A stretch of DNA of 16,809 nt from contig NZ_ATZJ01000059.1 in assembly GCF_000428145.1 (NCBI RefSeq), positions 1-16,809 on the forward strand, given 5' to 3'. The position numbers were made by a program, and so were the translations under genes. The notes under the pieces are model-generated. The model was not told the origin of the DNA. It saw nothing but the letters and a program-made list of their open reading frames with translations, and did no database searches. The DNA comes from Chitinilyticum litopenaei DSM 21440. Lineage in GTDB: Bacteria; Pseudomonadota; Gammaproteobacteria; Burkholderiales; Chitinibacteraceae. Below are positions 8,963 through 16,809 of this stretch, piece by piece (the stretch's first letter is position 1; each line of letters opens with the position of its first letter).

Positions 8963-11900
8963 ATGAAAGGCCTTCTCGAACTCTTCAAGCAAGTCGTTCA
9001 GGACGAAGAATTCGACGCGATCAAGATCGGGCTGGCGTCGCCCGAAAAGATCCGTACCTGGTCCTTCGGTGAAGTGAAAAAGCCGGAGACCATCAATTAC
9101 CGTACTTTCAAGCCGGAGCGCGATGGCCTGTTCTGCGCCCGCATCTTTGGCCCGATCAAGGACTATGAATGTCTTTGCGGCAAGTACAAGCGCCTGAAGC
9201 ATCGCGGCGTGGTCTGCGAGAAGTGCGGCGTTGAAGTAACACTGTCCAAGGTGCGCCGTGAGCGCATGGGCCACATCGAGCTGGCCTCGCCGGTTGCGCA
9301 CATCTGGTTCCTGAAGTCGCTGCCGTCGCGTCTGGGCATGGTGCTCGACATTCCGCTGCGCGACATTGAGCGCGTGCTGTACTTTGAAGGCTACATCGTC
9401 ATCGAGCCGGGCATGACTCCGCTGAACCGCGGCGAGCTGCTGACCGAAGAAGACTACTTCAACAAGGTTGAAGAGTACGGTGACGAATTCGTTGCGATGA
9501 TGGGTGCCGAGGCGGTTCGCGAACTGCTCAAGAACCTGAACATCGATCAGGAAATCGCCACGCTGCGCCAGGAGCTGGAAAGCACCGGTTCCGAAACCAA
9601 GATCAAGAAGATCGCCAAGCGCCTGAAGGTGCTGGAGGCCTTCGAGCGTTCCGGCATCAAGCCGGAATGGATGATCATGGAAGTGCTGCCGGTGCTGCCG
9701 CCGGAACTGCGTCCGCTGGTGCCGCTGGATGGTGGCCGTTTTGCGACTTCCGACCTGAATGATCTCTATCGTCGCGTCATCAACCGTAACAACCGTCTGA
9801 AGCGCCTGCTGGAACTGCGTGCGCCGGAAATCATCGTCCGCAACGAAAAGCGCATGCTGCAGGAAGCTGTTGACTCGCTGCTGGACAACGGTCGACGCGG
9901 CAAGGCCATGACCGGCGCCAACAAGCGTCCGCTGAAGTCGCTGGCCGACATGATCAAGGGCAAGGGCGGTCGTTTCCGTCAGAACCTCTTGGGCAAGCGC
10001 GTCGACTACTCCGGCCGTTCCGTCATTACCGTAGGCCCGACCCTGCGTCTGCATCAGTGCGGCCTGCCGAAACTGATGGCGCTGGAACTCTTCAAGCCTT
10101 TCATCTTCCATCGTCTGGAAGTGATGGGTCTGGCGACCACCATCAAGGCCGCCAAGAAGATGGTCGAGTCGCAAGAGCCGGTGGTGTGGGACATTCTGGA
10201 AGACGTGATTCGCGAGCATCCGGTACTGCTGAACCGCGCACCGACGCTGCACCGTCTGGGTATTCAGGCGTTCGAGCCGACGCTGATCGAAGGCAAGGCC
10301 ATTCAGCTGCACCCGCTGGTGTGTGCGGCGTTCAACGCCGACTTCGACGGTGACCAGATGGCCGTTCACGTGCCGCTGTCGCTGGAAGCGCAGATGGAAG
10401 CCCGCACCCTGATGCTGGCCTCCAACAACGTGCTCGCTCCGGCCAACGGCGACCCGATCATCGTGCCGTCGCAGGATATCGTACTGGGTCTGTACTACAT
10501 GACCCGTGACGAAATCAACGGCAAGGGCGAGGCTGAGCCGGATACGAAGAAGGCGTTGCAGGAGCAGTCGCTGGCATCTTACTTTGCCGATGTCAACGAA
10601 GCCCGTCGTGCCTACGAAAGCAAGGAAATCTCGCTGCACACCAAGGTGTATGTGCGTCTGAAGGAATGGTTCAAGGACGACAATGGTGAGTGGCAGTTCA
10701 AGCTGGTGCGCAAGTACACCACCGTTGGTCGTGCCATCCTGTCGGAAATTCTGCCCAAGGGCCTGGATTTCAGTCACGTCGACAAGGCGCTGAAGAAGAA
10801 AGAGATCGGCAAGCTGATCAATGCGTCCTTCCGCAGCTGTGGTCTGCGCGATACCGTGATCTTTGCCGACCAGCTGATGTACACCGGTTTTGCCTTTTCG
10901 ACTCGCGGCGGCATTTCGATCTGCGTCGACGACATGCTGGTGCCTGCCGCCAAGATTGAGTTGCAACTGGCTGCTCAGCAGGAAGTCAAGGAGGTCGAAG
11001 AGCAATACAACTCCGGTCTCGTGACCCATGGCGAGCGTTACAACAAGGTCGTCGACATCTGGGGCAAGGCCGGTGAAGACATTGCCAAGGCGATGATGGA
11101 CAACCTGAAGACCGTGGACGTGACGGACCGTTACGGCAAGCAGGTCAAGCAGGAGTCCTTCAACTCCATCTACATGATGGCTGACTCCGGTGCGCGGGGT
11201 TCCGCTGCACAGATTCGTCAGCTGGCCGGTATGCGGGGTCTGATGGCCAAGCCGGATGGCTCGATTATCGAGACGCCGATCAAGGCAAACTTCCGCGAAG
11301 GCCTGACCGTACTTGACTACTTCATTTCGACCCACGGTGCGCGTAAGGGTCTGGCCGATACGGCGCTGAAAACGGCGAACTCCGGTTACCTGACCCGTCG
11401 TCTTGTCGATGTGACCCAGGATCTGGTGGTGATCGAGGACGATTGCGGCACCAAGAATGGTGTGAGCATGAAGGCGGTTCTGCAGGGCGGTGACGTGATC
11501 GAAGCGCTGCGTGACCGTATTCTGGGTCGTGTCGCTGCTGCCGATGTGGTCGATCCCTCCAGCCAGGAGACCATTTACGAAGCGGGTACTCTGCTGGGCG
11601 AAGACGAGGTCGATACCATCGAGCGCCTGGGCATTGATGAAGTGAAGGTTCGTACTCCGCTGTCTTGCGAAACCCGCTATGGCCTCTGCGCCAAGTGTTA
11701 TGGCCGCGATCTCGGACGTGGTCACCTGGTGAATGCCGGTGAAGCGGTCGGCGTAATCGCCGCCCAGTCGATCGGTGAGCCGGGCACCCAGCTGACCATG
11801 CGTACCTTCCACATCGGTGGTGCGGCGTCGCGTGCAGCGGCGGCCAGCCAGGTCGAATCCAAGTCCAGCGGTAATATCGCTTTCTCGTCGAACATGCGCT

Positions 11901-13204
11901 ACGTCACCAACGTGAAGGGTGATCTGGTGGTGATTGCGCGTTCGGCGGAAGTGCTGGTGCTGGATGATCATGGACGCGAACGTGAGCGTCACAAGGTTCC
12001 GTATGGCGCCACGCTGCTGGTCAAGGATGGCGAAACGATCAAGGCCGGTGCCGTGCTGGGTACTTGGGACCCGCACACCCGCCCGATCATTACCGAGTAT
12101 GCCGGCCAGGTTAAGTTCGAAAACGTGGAAGAGGGTATCACCGTCGTCAAGCAGGTTGACGAAGTGACCGGTCTGTCCACGCTGGTGGTGATTGATCCGA
12201 AGCGCAAGGCCGGTGCCGCCAAGGGCGTTCGTCCCCTGGTCAAACTGCTCGACGAATCGGGTAACGAAGTCAAGCTGACCGGCACGGATACCGCTGTAAC
12301 CATCGGCTTCCAGGTTGGTGCGATCATTACCGTGAAGGATGGTCAGACCGTTGGCAAGGGTGATGTGCTGGCCCGTATTCCGCAGGAATCGGCCAAGACC
12401 CGCGACATTACCGGTGGTCTGCCGCGCGTTGCCGAGCTGTTTGAAGCGCGTTCGCCCAAGGATGCCGGCATGCTGGCCGAGGTGACTGGTACCGTTTCCT
12501 TCGGCAAGGACACCAAGGGCAAGCAGCGCCTGATCATTACCGATCTGGAAGGCCTGGCTCACGAGTACCTGATTCCGAAGGACAAGCACGTCATGGTCCA
12601 CGACGGTCAGGTAGTCAATCGTGGTGAAACCATCGTTGACGGCCCGATCGATCCGCACGACATCCTGAAGCTGCAGGGTATCGAGGCACTCAGCCGCTAT
12701 ATCGTCCAGGAAGTGCAGGAAGTCTATCGTCTGCAGGGCGTGAAGATTAACGACAAGCACATCGAAGTGATCGTTCGCCAGATGCTGCGTCGGGTGATCA
12801 TTACCGATGCAGGTGGTACCGATTTCATTCAGGGTGAGCAGGTTGAGCGCGCTGAAGTGCTGATTGCCAATGACCGGATGGCAGCGGAAGGCAAGGAGCT
12901 GGCCAAGTACGACAACGTGCTGCTGGGTATTACCAAGGCTTCCCTGTCAACCGACTCCTTCATCTCGGCGGCTTCCTTCCAGGAAACCACGCGTGTTCTG
13001 ACCGAGGCAGCCATCATGGGCAAGGTCGACGATCTGCGCGGCCTGAAGGAGAATGTGATTGTCGGTCGCCTGATTCCGGCCGGTACCGGTCTTGCGTATC
13101 ACAAGAATCGCCGTCGTGTGGCTGAAGTTGCAAGCGATCCGCTGGCACTCTTTGCCGAAGCCGCAGCCGAAGTAGTGGCGGAAGGGCAGTCTGCGGATGA
13201 GTAA
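8963..13204 (+). CDS. rpoC: DNA-directed RNA polymerase subunit beta-prime
   Basis: Beta-prime carries the catalytic Mg of RNA polymerase. The 1413-residue product (E. coli 1407) has the N-terminal zinc site Cys70, Cys72, Cys85, Cys88. The catalytic NADFDGDQM has Asp460, Asp462 and Asp464, the same numbers as E. coli. The bridge helix lies in about 780-820 (STHGARKGLADTALKTANSG). The second zinc site is Cys828, Cys902, Cys909, Cys912, and the trigger-loop start MRTFHIGG is at 946-953. ATG 8963 is chosen because GGAG (8949-8952) lies 10 nt upstream and MKGLLELFKQ is the family N-terminus. An in-frame GTG at 8909 would add 18 residues encoded by the inverted repeat and is rejected. A single in-frame TCA near the end (12947) breaks the otherwise strict avoidance of that codon class up to about 12760. 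Confidence 0.99.
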   Translation: MKGLLELFKQVVQDEEFDAIKIGLASPEKIRTWSFGEVKKPETINYRTFKPERDGLFCARIFGPIKDYECLCGKYKRLKHRGVVCEKCGVEVTLSKVRRERMGHIELASPVAHIWFLKSLPSRLGMVLDIPLRDIERVLYFEGYIVIEPGMTPLNRGELLTEEDYFNKVEEYGDEFVAMMGAEAVRELLKNLNIDQEIATLRQELESTGSETKIKKIAKRLKVLEAFERSGIKPEWMIMEVLPVLPPELRPLVPLDGGRFATSDLNDLYRRVINRNNRLKRLLELRAPEIIVRNEKRMLQEAVDSLLDNGRRGKAMTGANKRPLKSLADMIKGKGGRFRQNLLGKRVDYSGRSVITVGPTLRLHQCGLPKLMALELFKPFIFHRLEVMGLATTIKAAKKMVESQEPVVWDILEDVIREHPVLLNRAPTLHRLGIQAFEPTLIEGKAIQLHPLVCAAFNADFDGDQMAVHVPLSLEAQMEARTLMLASNNVLAPANGDPIIVPSQDIVLGLYYMTRDEINGKGEAEPDTKKALQEQSLASYFADVNEARRAYESKEISLHTKVYVRLKEWFKDDNGEWQFKLVRKYTTVGRAILSEILPKGLDFSHVDKALKKKEIGKLINASFRSCGLRDTVIFADQLMYTGFAFSTRGGISICVDDMLVPAAKIELQLAAQQEVKEVEEQYNSGLVTHGERYNKVVDIWGKAGEDIAKAMMDNLKTVDVTDRYGKQVKQESFNSIYMMADSGARGSAAQIRQLAGMRGLMAKPDGSIIETPIKANFREGLTVLDYFISTHGARKGLADTALKTANSGYLTRRLVDVTQDLVVIEDDCGTKNGVSMKAVLQGGDVIEALRDRILGRVAAADVVDPSSQETIYEAGTLLGEDEVDTIERLGIDEVKVRTPLSCETRYGLCAKCYGRDLGRGHLVNAGEAVGVIAAQSIGEPGTQLTMRTFHIGGAASRAAAASQVESKSSGNIAFSSNMRYVTNVKGDLVVIARSAEVLVLDDHGRERERHKVPYGATLLVKDGETIKAGAVLGTWDPHTRPIITEYAGQVKFENVEEGITVVKQVDEVTGLSTLVVIDPKRKAGAAKGVRPLVKLLDESGNEVKLTGTDTAVTIGFQVGAIITVKDGQTVGKGDVLARIPQESAKTRDITGGLPRVAELFEARSPKDAGMLAEVTGTVSFGKDTKGKQRLIITDLEGLAHEYLIPKDKHVMVHDGQVVNRGETIVDGPIDPHDILKLQGIEALSRYIVQEVQEVYRLQGVKINDKHIEVIVRQMLRRVIITDAGGTDFIQGEQVERAEVLIANDRMAAEGKELAKYDNVLLGITKASLSTDSFISAASFQETTRVLTEAAIMGKVDDLRGLKENVIVGRLIPAGTGLAYHKNRRRVAEVASDPLALFAEAAAEVVAEGQSADE

Positions 13205-13215
13205 GCACTCATCCA

Positions 13216-13245
13216 TTGACTCGCGATTTGAATTCTTCATATAAT
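13216..13245 (+). promoter_or_regulatory. Sigma70-type promoter for the str operon (rpsL-rpsG-fusA-tuf)
   Basis: TTGACT (13216-13221, one mismatch to consensus) is 18 bp from a perfect TATAAT (13240-13245), 12 bp after the rpoC stop. The expected start is near 13252, giving an rpsL leader of about 110 nt. The -10 box overlaps an inverted repeat (13228-13249). Confidence 0.8.
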
Positions 13246-13257
13246 TCAAGTCTTTTT
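13228..13257 (+). terminator. AT-rich hairpin plus T tract after rpoC, overlapping the promoter
   Basis: TTGAATT (13228-13234) pairs with AATTCAA (13243-13249) around 8 nt and is followed after GTC by six T (13252-13257). The layout fits an intrinsic terminator for rpoC, though the stem is AT-rich and so perhaps leaky. The same bases contain the TATAAT of the downstream promoter. Confidence 0.5.
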
Positions 13258-13259
13258 TG

Positions 13260-13283
13260 GCGGCGCCCCTTGCGGGGTGCCGC
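13260..13283 (+). terminator. GC-rich hairpin in the rpsL leader, possible attenuator
   Basis: GCGGCGCCCC (13260-13269) pairs with GGGGTGCCGC (13274-13283) over 10 bp with one G-U, around TTGC, followed by TTGTTGC. It can serve as an rpoC terminator or, since it lies just after the expected str promoter start, as a leader attenuator. The rest of the leader forms one more helix, TTTGCAGG/CTTGCAAA (13306-13313, 13323-13330). Confidence 0.55.
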
Positions 13284-13364
13284 TTGTTGCATTTCCAATT
13301 TTGGATTTGCAGGGTCGCCAGGCTTGCAAAAGCACGGCGGATTTAAACCTGGTAGGAAGAAACA

Positions 13365-13739
13365 ATGCCAACTATCAATCAACTCGTTCGTAAAGGGCGT
13401 GTTGCGGAAGTCGCCAAGAGCAAGGTTCCTGCTCTTGAGGCTTGCCCGCAAAAGCGTGGCGTGTGCACCCGTGTGTACACCACCACTCCGAAGAAGCCGA
13501 ACTCCGCTCTGCGTAAAGTGTGCAAGGTTCGTCTGACCAACGGTTTCGAAGTGATTTCGTATATCGGCGGTGAAGGCCATAACCTGCAGGAACACAGCGT
13601 AGTGCTGATCCGTGGCGGTCGTGTAAAGGATTTGCCGGGTGTGCGCTATCACTGCGTGCGCGGCTCCCTCGATCTGGCTGGCGTCAAGGATCGTAAGCAG
13701 TCTCGTTCGAAGTACGGTGCGAAGCGTCCGAAGGCTTAA
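13365..13739 (+). CDS. rpsL: 30S ribosomal protein S12
   Basis: S12 lies at the decoding centre and controls fidelity; its mutations give streptomycin resistance. The 124-residue product has TTTPKKPNSALRKV (39-52) and GGRVKDLPGVRYH (84-96). The lysines at 43, 44 and 88 and Pro91 are present, so the two resistance hot spots look wild type. Asp89 in KDLPG is the residue that RimO methylthiolates in E. coli. ATG 13365 has AGGA (13354-13357) 7 nt upstream. It is the first gene of the str operon, 160 nt after rpoC, with its own promoter in that gap. Confidence 0.98.
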   Translation: MPTINQLVRKGRVAEVAKSKVPALEACPQKRGVCTRVYTTTPKKPNSALRKVCKVRLTNGFEVISYIGGEGHNLQEHSVVLIRGGRVKDLPGVRYHCVRGSLDLAGVKDRKQSRSKYGAKRPKA

Positions 13740-13764
13740 GCCTTTGCTGGTGGTCGTATCGTGT

Positions 13765-13855
13765 GGTCGATGGACGCGACCCTCTCGCTTTTGCGGTGCA
13801 GGGTAAACCATCGAGTAAGTGGCAGATCAGGTGATCTGCCTTGGGGATAAACCCC
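13765..13855 (+). promoter_or_regulatory. Structured rpsL-rpsG spacer, candidate S7 autoregulatory site
   Basis: The 146-nt spacer holds nested pairings: TCGATGG/CCATCGA (13767-13773, 13808-13814) outside, ACCCT/AGGGT (13779-13783, 13800-13804) next, and CGC/GCG (13786-13788, 13793-13795) with loop TTTT inside. An alternative helix GGTCG/CGACC (13765-13769, 13777-13781) competes. After it come GGCAGATC/GATCTGCC (13821-13828, 13833-13840) and GGGG/CCCC (13843-13846, 13852-13855). In E. coli, S7 represses at the rpsL-rpsG intercistronic region. The same role here is inferred from location and structure only. Confidence 0.45.
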
Positions 13856-13885
13856 GACTGAATGTCACATTGAGGAATTAATATC

Positions 13886-14356
13886 ATGCCAAGACGCAGA
13901 GAAGTGCCGAAGCGCGAGGTTTTGCCGGATCCGAAGTTCGGTTCTACCGAGCTTGCCAAGTTCATGAACGTTGTTATGCTCGACGGCAAAAAGGCCGTTG
14001 CCGAGCGCATCGTTTACGGTGCCCTTGCCCAGATCGAAAAGAAGGGTGGCAAGGATGCATTGGAAGTGTTCTCTACCGCCATCAATAACGTGAAGCCGAT
14101 CGTGGAAGTAAAAAGCCGCCGTGTCGGTGGTGCGAACTACCAGGTTCCCGTTGAAGTCCGTCCTAGCCGTCGTCTGGCATTGGCGATGCGCTGGGTGCGC
14201 GAAGCGGCTCGCAAGCGCGGTGAGAAGTCGATGGATCTGCGTCTGGCTGGTGAACTGCTTGATGCTGCAGAAGGCCGCGGCGGCGCGATGAAGAAGCGTG
14301 ACGAAGTTCACCGCATGGCTGAAGCCAACAAGGCGTTCGCCCACTACCGCTTCTAA
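13886..14356 (+). CDS. rpsG: 30S ribosomal protein S7
   Basis: S7 nucleates assembly of the 30S head by binding the 3' domain of 16S rRNA, and lines the E-site exit of mRNA. The 156-residue product starts MPRRREVPKREVLPDPKFGS and has the conserved MLDGKKAVAERIVYGAL (31-47), the beta-hairpin segment GGANYQVPVEV (81-91) and the Arg-rich SRRLALAMRWV. It lacks the long C-terminal tail of E. coli K-12 S7 (about 179 residues), as is usual elsewhere. ATG 13886 has GAGGA (13872-13876) 9 nt upstream. It sits between S12 and EF-G in the canonical str order, with fusA 27 nt downstream. Confidence 0.98.
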   Translation: MPRRREVPKREVLPDPKFGSTELAKFMNVVMLDGKKAVAERIVYGALAQIEKKGGKDALEVFSTAINNVKPIVEVKSRRVGGANYQVPVEVRPSRRLALAMRWVREAARKRGEKSMDLRLAGELLDAAEGRGGAMKKRDEVHRMAEANKAFAHYRF

Positions 14357-14383
14357 TCGCGACTACTCATTAAGGAATAAGCC

Positions 14384-16480
14384 GTGGCTCGTAAGACTCC
14401 CATTGAGCGCTACCGCAATATTGGTATTTCCGCTCACATTGATGCCGGCAAGACCACAACTACCGAACGTATCCTGTTCTACACCGGTGTGAACCACAAG
14501 ATCGGTGAAGTTCATGATGGCGCAGCCACCATGGACTGGATGGAGCAAGAGCAGGAACGTGGTATCACCATTACCTCCGCTGCAACCACTACCTACTGGA
14601 AAGGTATGGGCATGCAGTTTCCTGAGCACCATATCAACATCATTGATACCCCGGGGCACGTTGACTTCACGATTGAAGTTGAGCGTTCCATGCGTGTTCT
14701 TGATGGCGCCTGCATGGTTTACTGTGCAGTAGGTGGTGTTCAGCCGCAGTCCGAAACCGTTTGGCGTCAGGCCAACAAGTACAAGGTTCCGCGTCTGGCT
14801 TTCGTGAACAAGATGGACCGTCAGGGTGCCAACTTCTTCCGCGTGGTAGAGCAGATGAAGATTCGCCTGAAGGCGAATCCGGTTCCGGTGGTTGTGCCGA
14901 TTGGTGCGGAAGACACCTTCGAGGGTGTTGTTGACCTGATCAAGATGAAGGCCATCTACTGGGATGAAGCTTCCCAGGGCATGAAGTTCGAGTATCGTGA
15001 TATTCCGGCTGATCTGCTTGATGTGGCTCAGGAATGGCGCGAGAAGATGGTCGAGACGGCTGCCGAAGCCAGCGAAGACCTGATGAACAAGTATCTGGAA
15101 ACCGGTGAGCTGAGCGAGGAAGAGATCGTTTCGGCAATCCGTGCTCGTACTCTGGCTTGTGAAATCCAGCCGATGCTGTGCGGTACTGCCTTCAAGAACA
15201 AGGGTGTTCAGCGCATGCTGGATGCCGTGATCGAATTCCTGCCGTCGCCGATTGAAATCGAGGCTGTTAAGGGTACTGATGATCGCGGTAATGAAGATTC
15301 CCGCACTGCTTCCGACGAAGCTCCGTTCTCGGCGCTTGCTTTCAAGCTGATGAATGACCCGTATGTCGGTCAGCTGACTTTCTTCCGCGTCTATTCCGGC
15401 ATCGTGAAGTCGGGTGATTCCGTGCTGAACTCGGTCAAGGACAAGAAAGAGCGTATCGGTCGTATCGTTCAGATGCACGCCAATGACCGCAAGGAAATTG
15501 ACGAAGTACGCGCTGGTGATATCGCGGCAGCGATCGGCCTGAAGGATGTGACTACGGGCGAGACGCTGTGTGATCTGGACAAGGTCATTATCCTTGAGCG
15601 CATGGAGTTCCCGGATCCGGTGATTCACGTGGCTGTTGAGCCGAAGACCAAGGCTGACCAGGAAAAGATGGGTCTGGCTCTCGGTCGTCTGGCCAAGGAG
15701 GATCCGTCCTTCCGCGTGCGTACCGATGAAGAGTCGGGTCAGACCATCATTTCCGGGATGGGTGAGCTTCACCTGGAAATTATTGTTGACCGCATGAAGC
15801 GTGAATTCGGTGTTGAGGCCAACGTGGGTGCACCGCAAGTCGCGTATCGTGAGACCATCACGACCGTGGCCAAGGACGTCCAGGGTAAGCATGCCAAGCA
15901 ATCCGGTGGTAAGGGTCAGTACGGTGATTGTACGATTACCCTCGAGCCGTCGGGCGAAGGCAAGGGTTACATTTTCGTCGACGAGATCAAGGGTGGTGTG
16001 ATTCCGCGTGAATTCATTCCGTCGGTGGACAAGGGTATTCAGAACACCCTGAAGTCCGGCATTCTTGCTGGTTTCCCGGTTGTTGATGTAACCGTTCGCC
16101 TCACCTTTGGTTCGTACCACGATGTTGACTCGTCCCAGATTGCGTTCGAACTGGCTGGTTCGATTGCCTTCAAAGAGGCGATGCGCCGTGCGAATCCGGT
16201 AATTCTTGAGCCGATGATGGCTGTTGAGATCGAGACGCCGGAAGAGTACATGGGCGACATCATGGGTGATATTTCGTCCCGTCGTGGCATTTTGCAGGGT
16301 ATGGATGACAACCCGGCTGGTGGCAAGATGATCAAGGCCGAGGTGCCGCTGTCCGAAATGTTCGGCTATTCGACCACGCTGCGCTCGATGTCTCAGGGTC
16401 GTGCTACTTACTCCATGGAGTTCAAGCACTACTCCGAGGCTCCGCGCAATGTTGCCGAAGCCATCATGAACAAGAAGTAA
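14384..16480 (+). CDS. fusA: Elongation factor G
   Basis: EF-G is the GTPase that drives tRNA-mRNA translocation and, with RRF, ribosome recycling. The 698-residue product has G1 AHIDAGKT (17-24), the switch I RGITI (59-63), G3 DTPGH (88-92) and G4 NKMD (142-145). It continues through domains II-V, including the GMGELHLE stretch of domain III and the SRRG region of domain V. The start codon is GTG at 14384: AAGGA (14372-14376) is 7 nt upstream and MARKTPIERYRNIGISAHID is the family N-terminus. The gene contains no in-frame TTA, CTA or TCA. Length and motifs fit the housekeeping EF-G rather than a ribosomal-protection protein. tuf follows after 67 nt. Confidence 0.98.
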   Translation: MARKTPIERYRNIGISAHIDAGKTTTTERILFYTGVNHKIGEVHDGAATMDWMEQEQERGITITSAATTTYWKGMGMQFPEHHINIIDTPGHVDFTIEVERSMRVLDGACMVYCAVGGVQPQSETVWRQANKYKVPRLAFVNKMDRQGANFFRVVEQMKIRLKANPVPVVVPIGAEDTFEGVVDLIKMKAIYWDEASQGMKFEYRDIPADLLDVAQEWREKMVETAAEASEDLMNKYLETGELSEEEIVSAIRARTLACEIQPMLCGTAFKNKGVQRMLDAVIEFLPSPIEIEAVKGTDDRGNEDSRTASDEAPFSALAFKLMNDPYVGQLTFFRVYSGIVKSGDSVLNSVKDKKERIGRIVQMHANDRKEIDEVRAGDIAAAIGLKDVTTGETLCDLDKVIILERMEFPDPVIHVAVEPKTKADQEKMGLALGRLAKEDPSFRVRTDEESGQTIISGMGELHLEIIVDRMKREFGVEANVGAPQVAYRETITTVAKDVQGKHAKQSGGKGQYGDCTITLEPSGEGKGYIFVDEIKGGVIPREFIPSVDKGIQNTLKSGILAGFPVVDVTVRLTFGSYHDVDSSQIAFELAGSIAFKEAMRRANPVILEPMMAVEIETPEEYMGDIMGDISSRRGILQGMDDNPAGGKMIKAEVPLSEMFGYSTTLRSMSQGRATYSMEFKHYSEAPRNVAEAIMNKK

Positions 16481-16491
16481 TTGACTGTTTT

Positions 16492-16516
16492 GGGGTTGGC
16501 GCCATGCGTCAGCCCC
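16492..16516 (+). other. Hairpin between fusA and tuf
   Basis: GGGGTTGGCG (16492-16501) pairs with CGTCAGCCCC (16507-16516) over 10 bp, with two G-U pairs and a 5-nt loop, 11 nt after the fusA stop. No T tract follows. It may be a processing or stability element that lets tuf be expressed at a level different from fusA. A TTGACT at 16481 has no partner -10. Confidence 0.5.
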
Positions 16517-16547
16517 CGCCAAATTTCAAATCAAAGGAAAATTAGCA

Positions 16548-16809
16548 ATGGCTAAGGAAAAGTTCGAACGGACGAAGCCGCACGTAAACGTAGGTACTAT
16601 CGGCCACGTTGACCACGGCAAGACGACTCTGACCGCTGCAATCACCACCATTCTGTCCAAGAAGTTCGGTGGCGAGGCCAAGGGTTACGATCAGATCGAC
16701 TCCGCTCCGGAAGAAAAGGCTCGTGGTATTACCATCAATACCGCTCACGTTGAATACGAAACCGAATCCCGTCACTACGCTCACGTAGACTGCCCGGGCC
16801 ACGCTGACT
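16548..16809 (+). CDS. tuf: Elongation factor Tu, N-terminal part (3'-truncated by window edge)
   Basis: This is the second tuf copy, in the str-operon position usually called tufA, directly after fusA. The ATG at 16548 has AAAGGA (16533-16538) 9 nt upstream. The 87 complete codons visible contain G1 GHVDHGKT (19-26), the switch I RGITI (59-63) and the start of G3 DCPGH (81-85); the window ends one base into codon 88. The reading frame is intact. The remainder of the gene lies outside the window, so whether it is identical to the first copy cannot be checked here beyond the shared last 29 bases. Confidence 0.98.
   Translation, partial: MAKEKFERTKPHVNVGTIGHVDHGKTTLTAAITTILSKKFGGEAKGYDQIDSAPEEKARGITINTAHVEYETESRHYAHVDCPGHAD
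16781..16809. repeat. Right copy of 29-bp terminal direct repeat inside tuf
   Basis: Identical to bases 1-29 and in the same reading phase of tuf. Overlapping the two window ends on these 29 bases would rebuild one complete 396-codon tuf gene, so the repeat marks the shared sequence of the two tuf copies at the window boundaries. Confidence 0.97.

Noticed and set aside
8891..12760. 1289-codon open frame on the minus strand opposite rpoC
   Set aside because: Same in-phase codon-bias artefact. No domain, and rpoC motifs on the plus strand are unmistakable.
13491..13640. Streptomycin-resistance substitutions in rpsL
   Set aside because: The PKKPNS and RVKDLPG segments are wild type at the lysine hot spots.
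16481..16510. TTGACT after fusA as a tuf promoter
   Set aside because: The bases at -10 distance (near 16504) are ATGCGT and part of a hairpin, so there is no convincing promoter.
14363..16522. 719-codon open frame on the minus strand opposite fusA
   Set aside because: Same artefact. The plus strand encodes a complete EF-G.

Overview
This window is a housekeeping segment of a bacterial chromosome. It is the transcription/translation supercluster tuf - tRNA-Trp - secE - nusG - rplK - rplA - rplJ - rplL - rpoB - rpoC - rpsL - rpsG - fusA - tuf, with every gene on the + strand. The beta operon (rplKAJL-rpoBC) runs directly into the str operon (rpsL-rpsG-fusA-tuf), and a tRNA-Trp gene lies between the first tuf and secE. 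That order is what is known in Neisseria and relatives. Together with a 396-residue EF-Tu, a 1392-residue RpoB, a TTG start on rplJ and a GTG start on fusA, it points to a betaproteobacterium, most likely of the order Neisseriales. The genus is not decidable by eye.

Layout: 1-958 is the C-terminal 318 codons of one tuf gene. A promoter, tRNA-Trp and an intrinsic terminator follow (963-1120). Then come secE and nusG (Sec translocon subunit; transcription factor), L11 and L1 (rplK, rplA, nearly overlapping), and a 261-nt regulatory spacer holding a recognisable L10 leader RNA. L10 and L7/L12 (rplJ, rplL) are followed by an attenuator-like hairpin, then RNA polymerase beta and beta-prime (rpoB, rpoC) separated by an unusually structured 177-nt spacer. 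A promoter/terminator composite precedes S12, S7 and EF-G (rpsL, rpsG, fusA). The first 87 codons of a second tuf gene run off the right edge.

How the genes work together: SecE anchors the protein-export channel. NusG couples RNA polymerase (RpoB/RpoC) to the leading ribosome. L11, L1, L10 and L7/L12 build the factor-binding stalk region of the large subunit, on which EF-Tu and EF-G act. S12 and S7 shape the decoding centre and head of the small subunit. Control is probably by ribosomal-protein feedback at the L11, L10 and S7 leaders plus attenuation between rplL and rpoB.

I see no mobile element, CRISPR array, defence system or other novel system here, and no gene-free stretch longer than 300 bases. 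The points worth a second look are the 29-bp repeat at the two window ends inside tuf (probably an assembly boundary), two promoters whose -10 boxes sit inside hairpins at gene ends, an L10 leader with an extra helix and a possible Shine-Dalgarno-masking element, and structured spacers at rpoB-rpoC and rpsL-rpsG.
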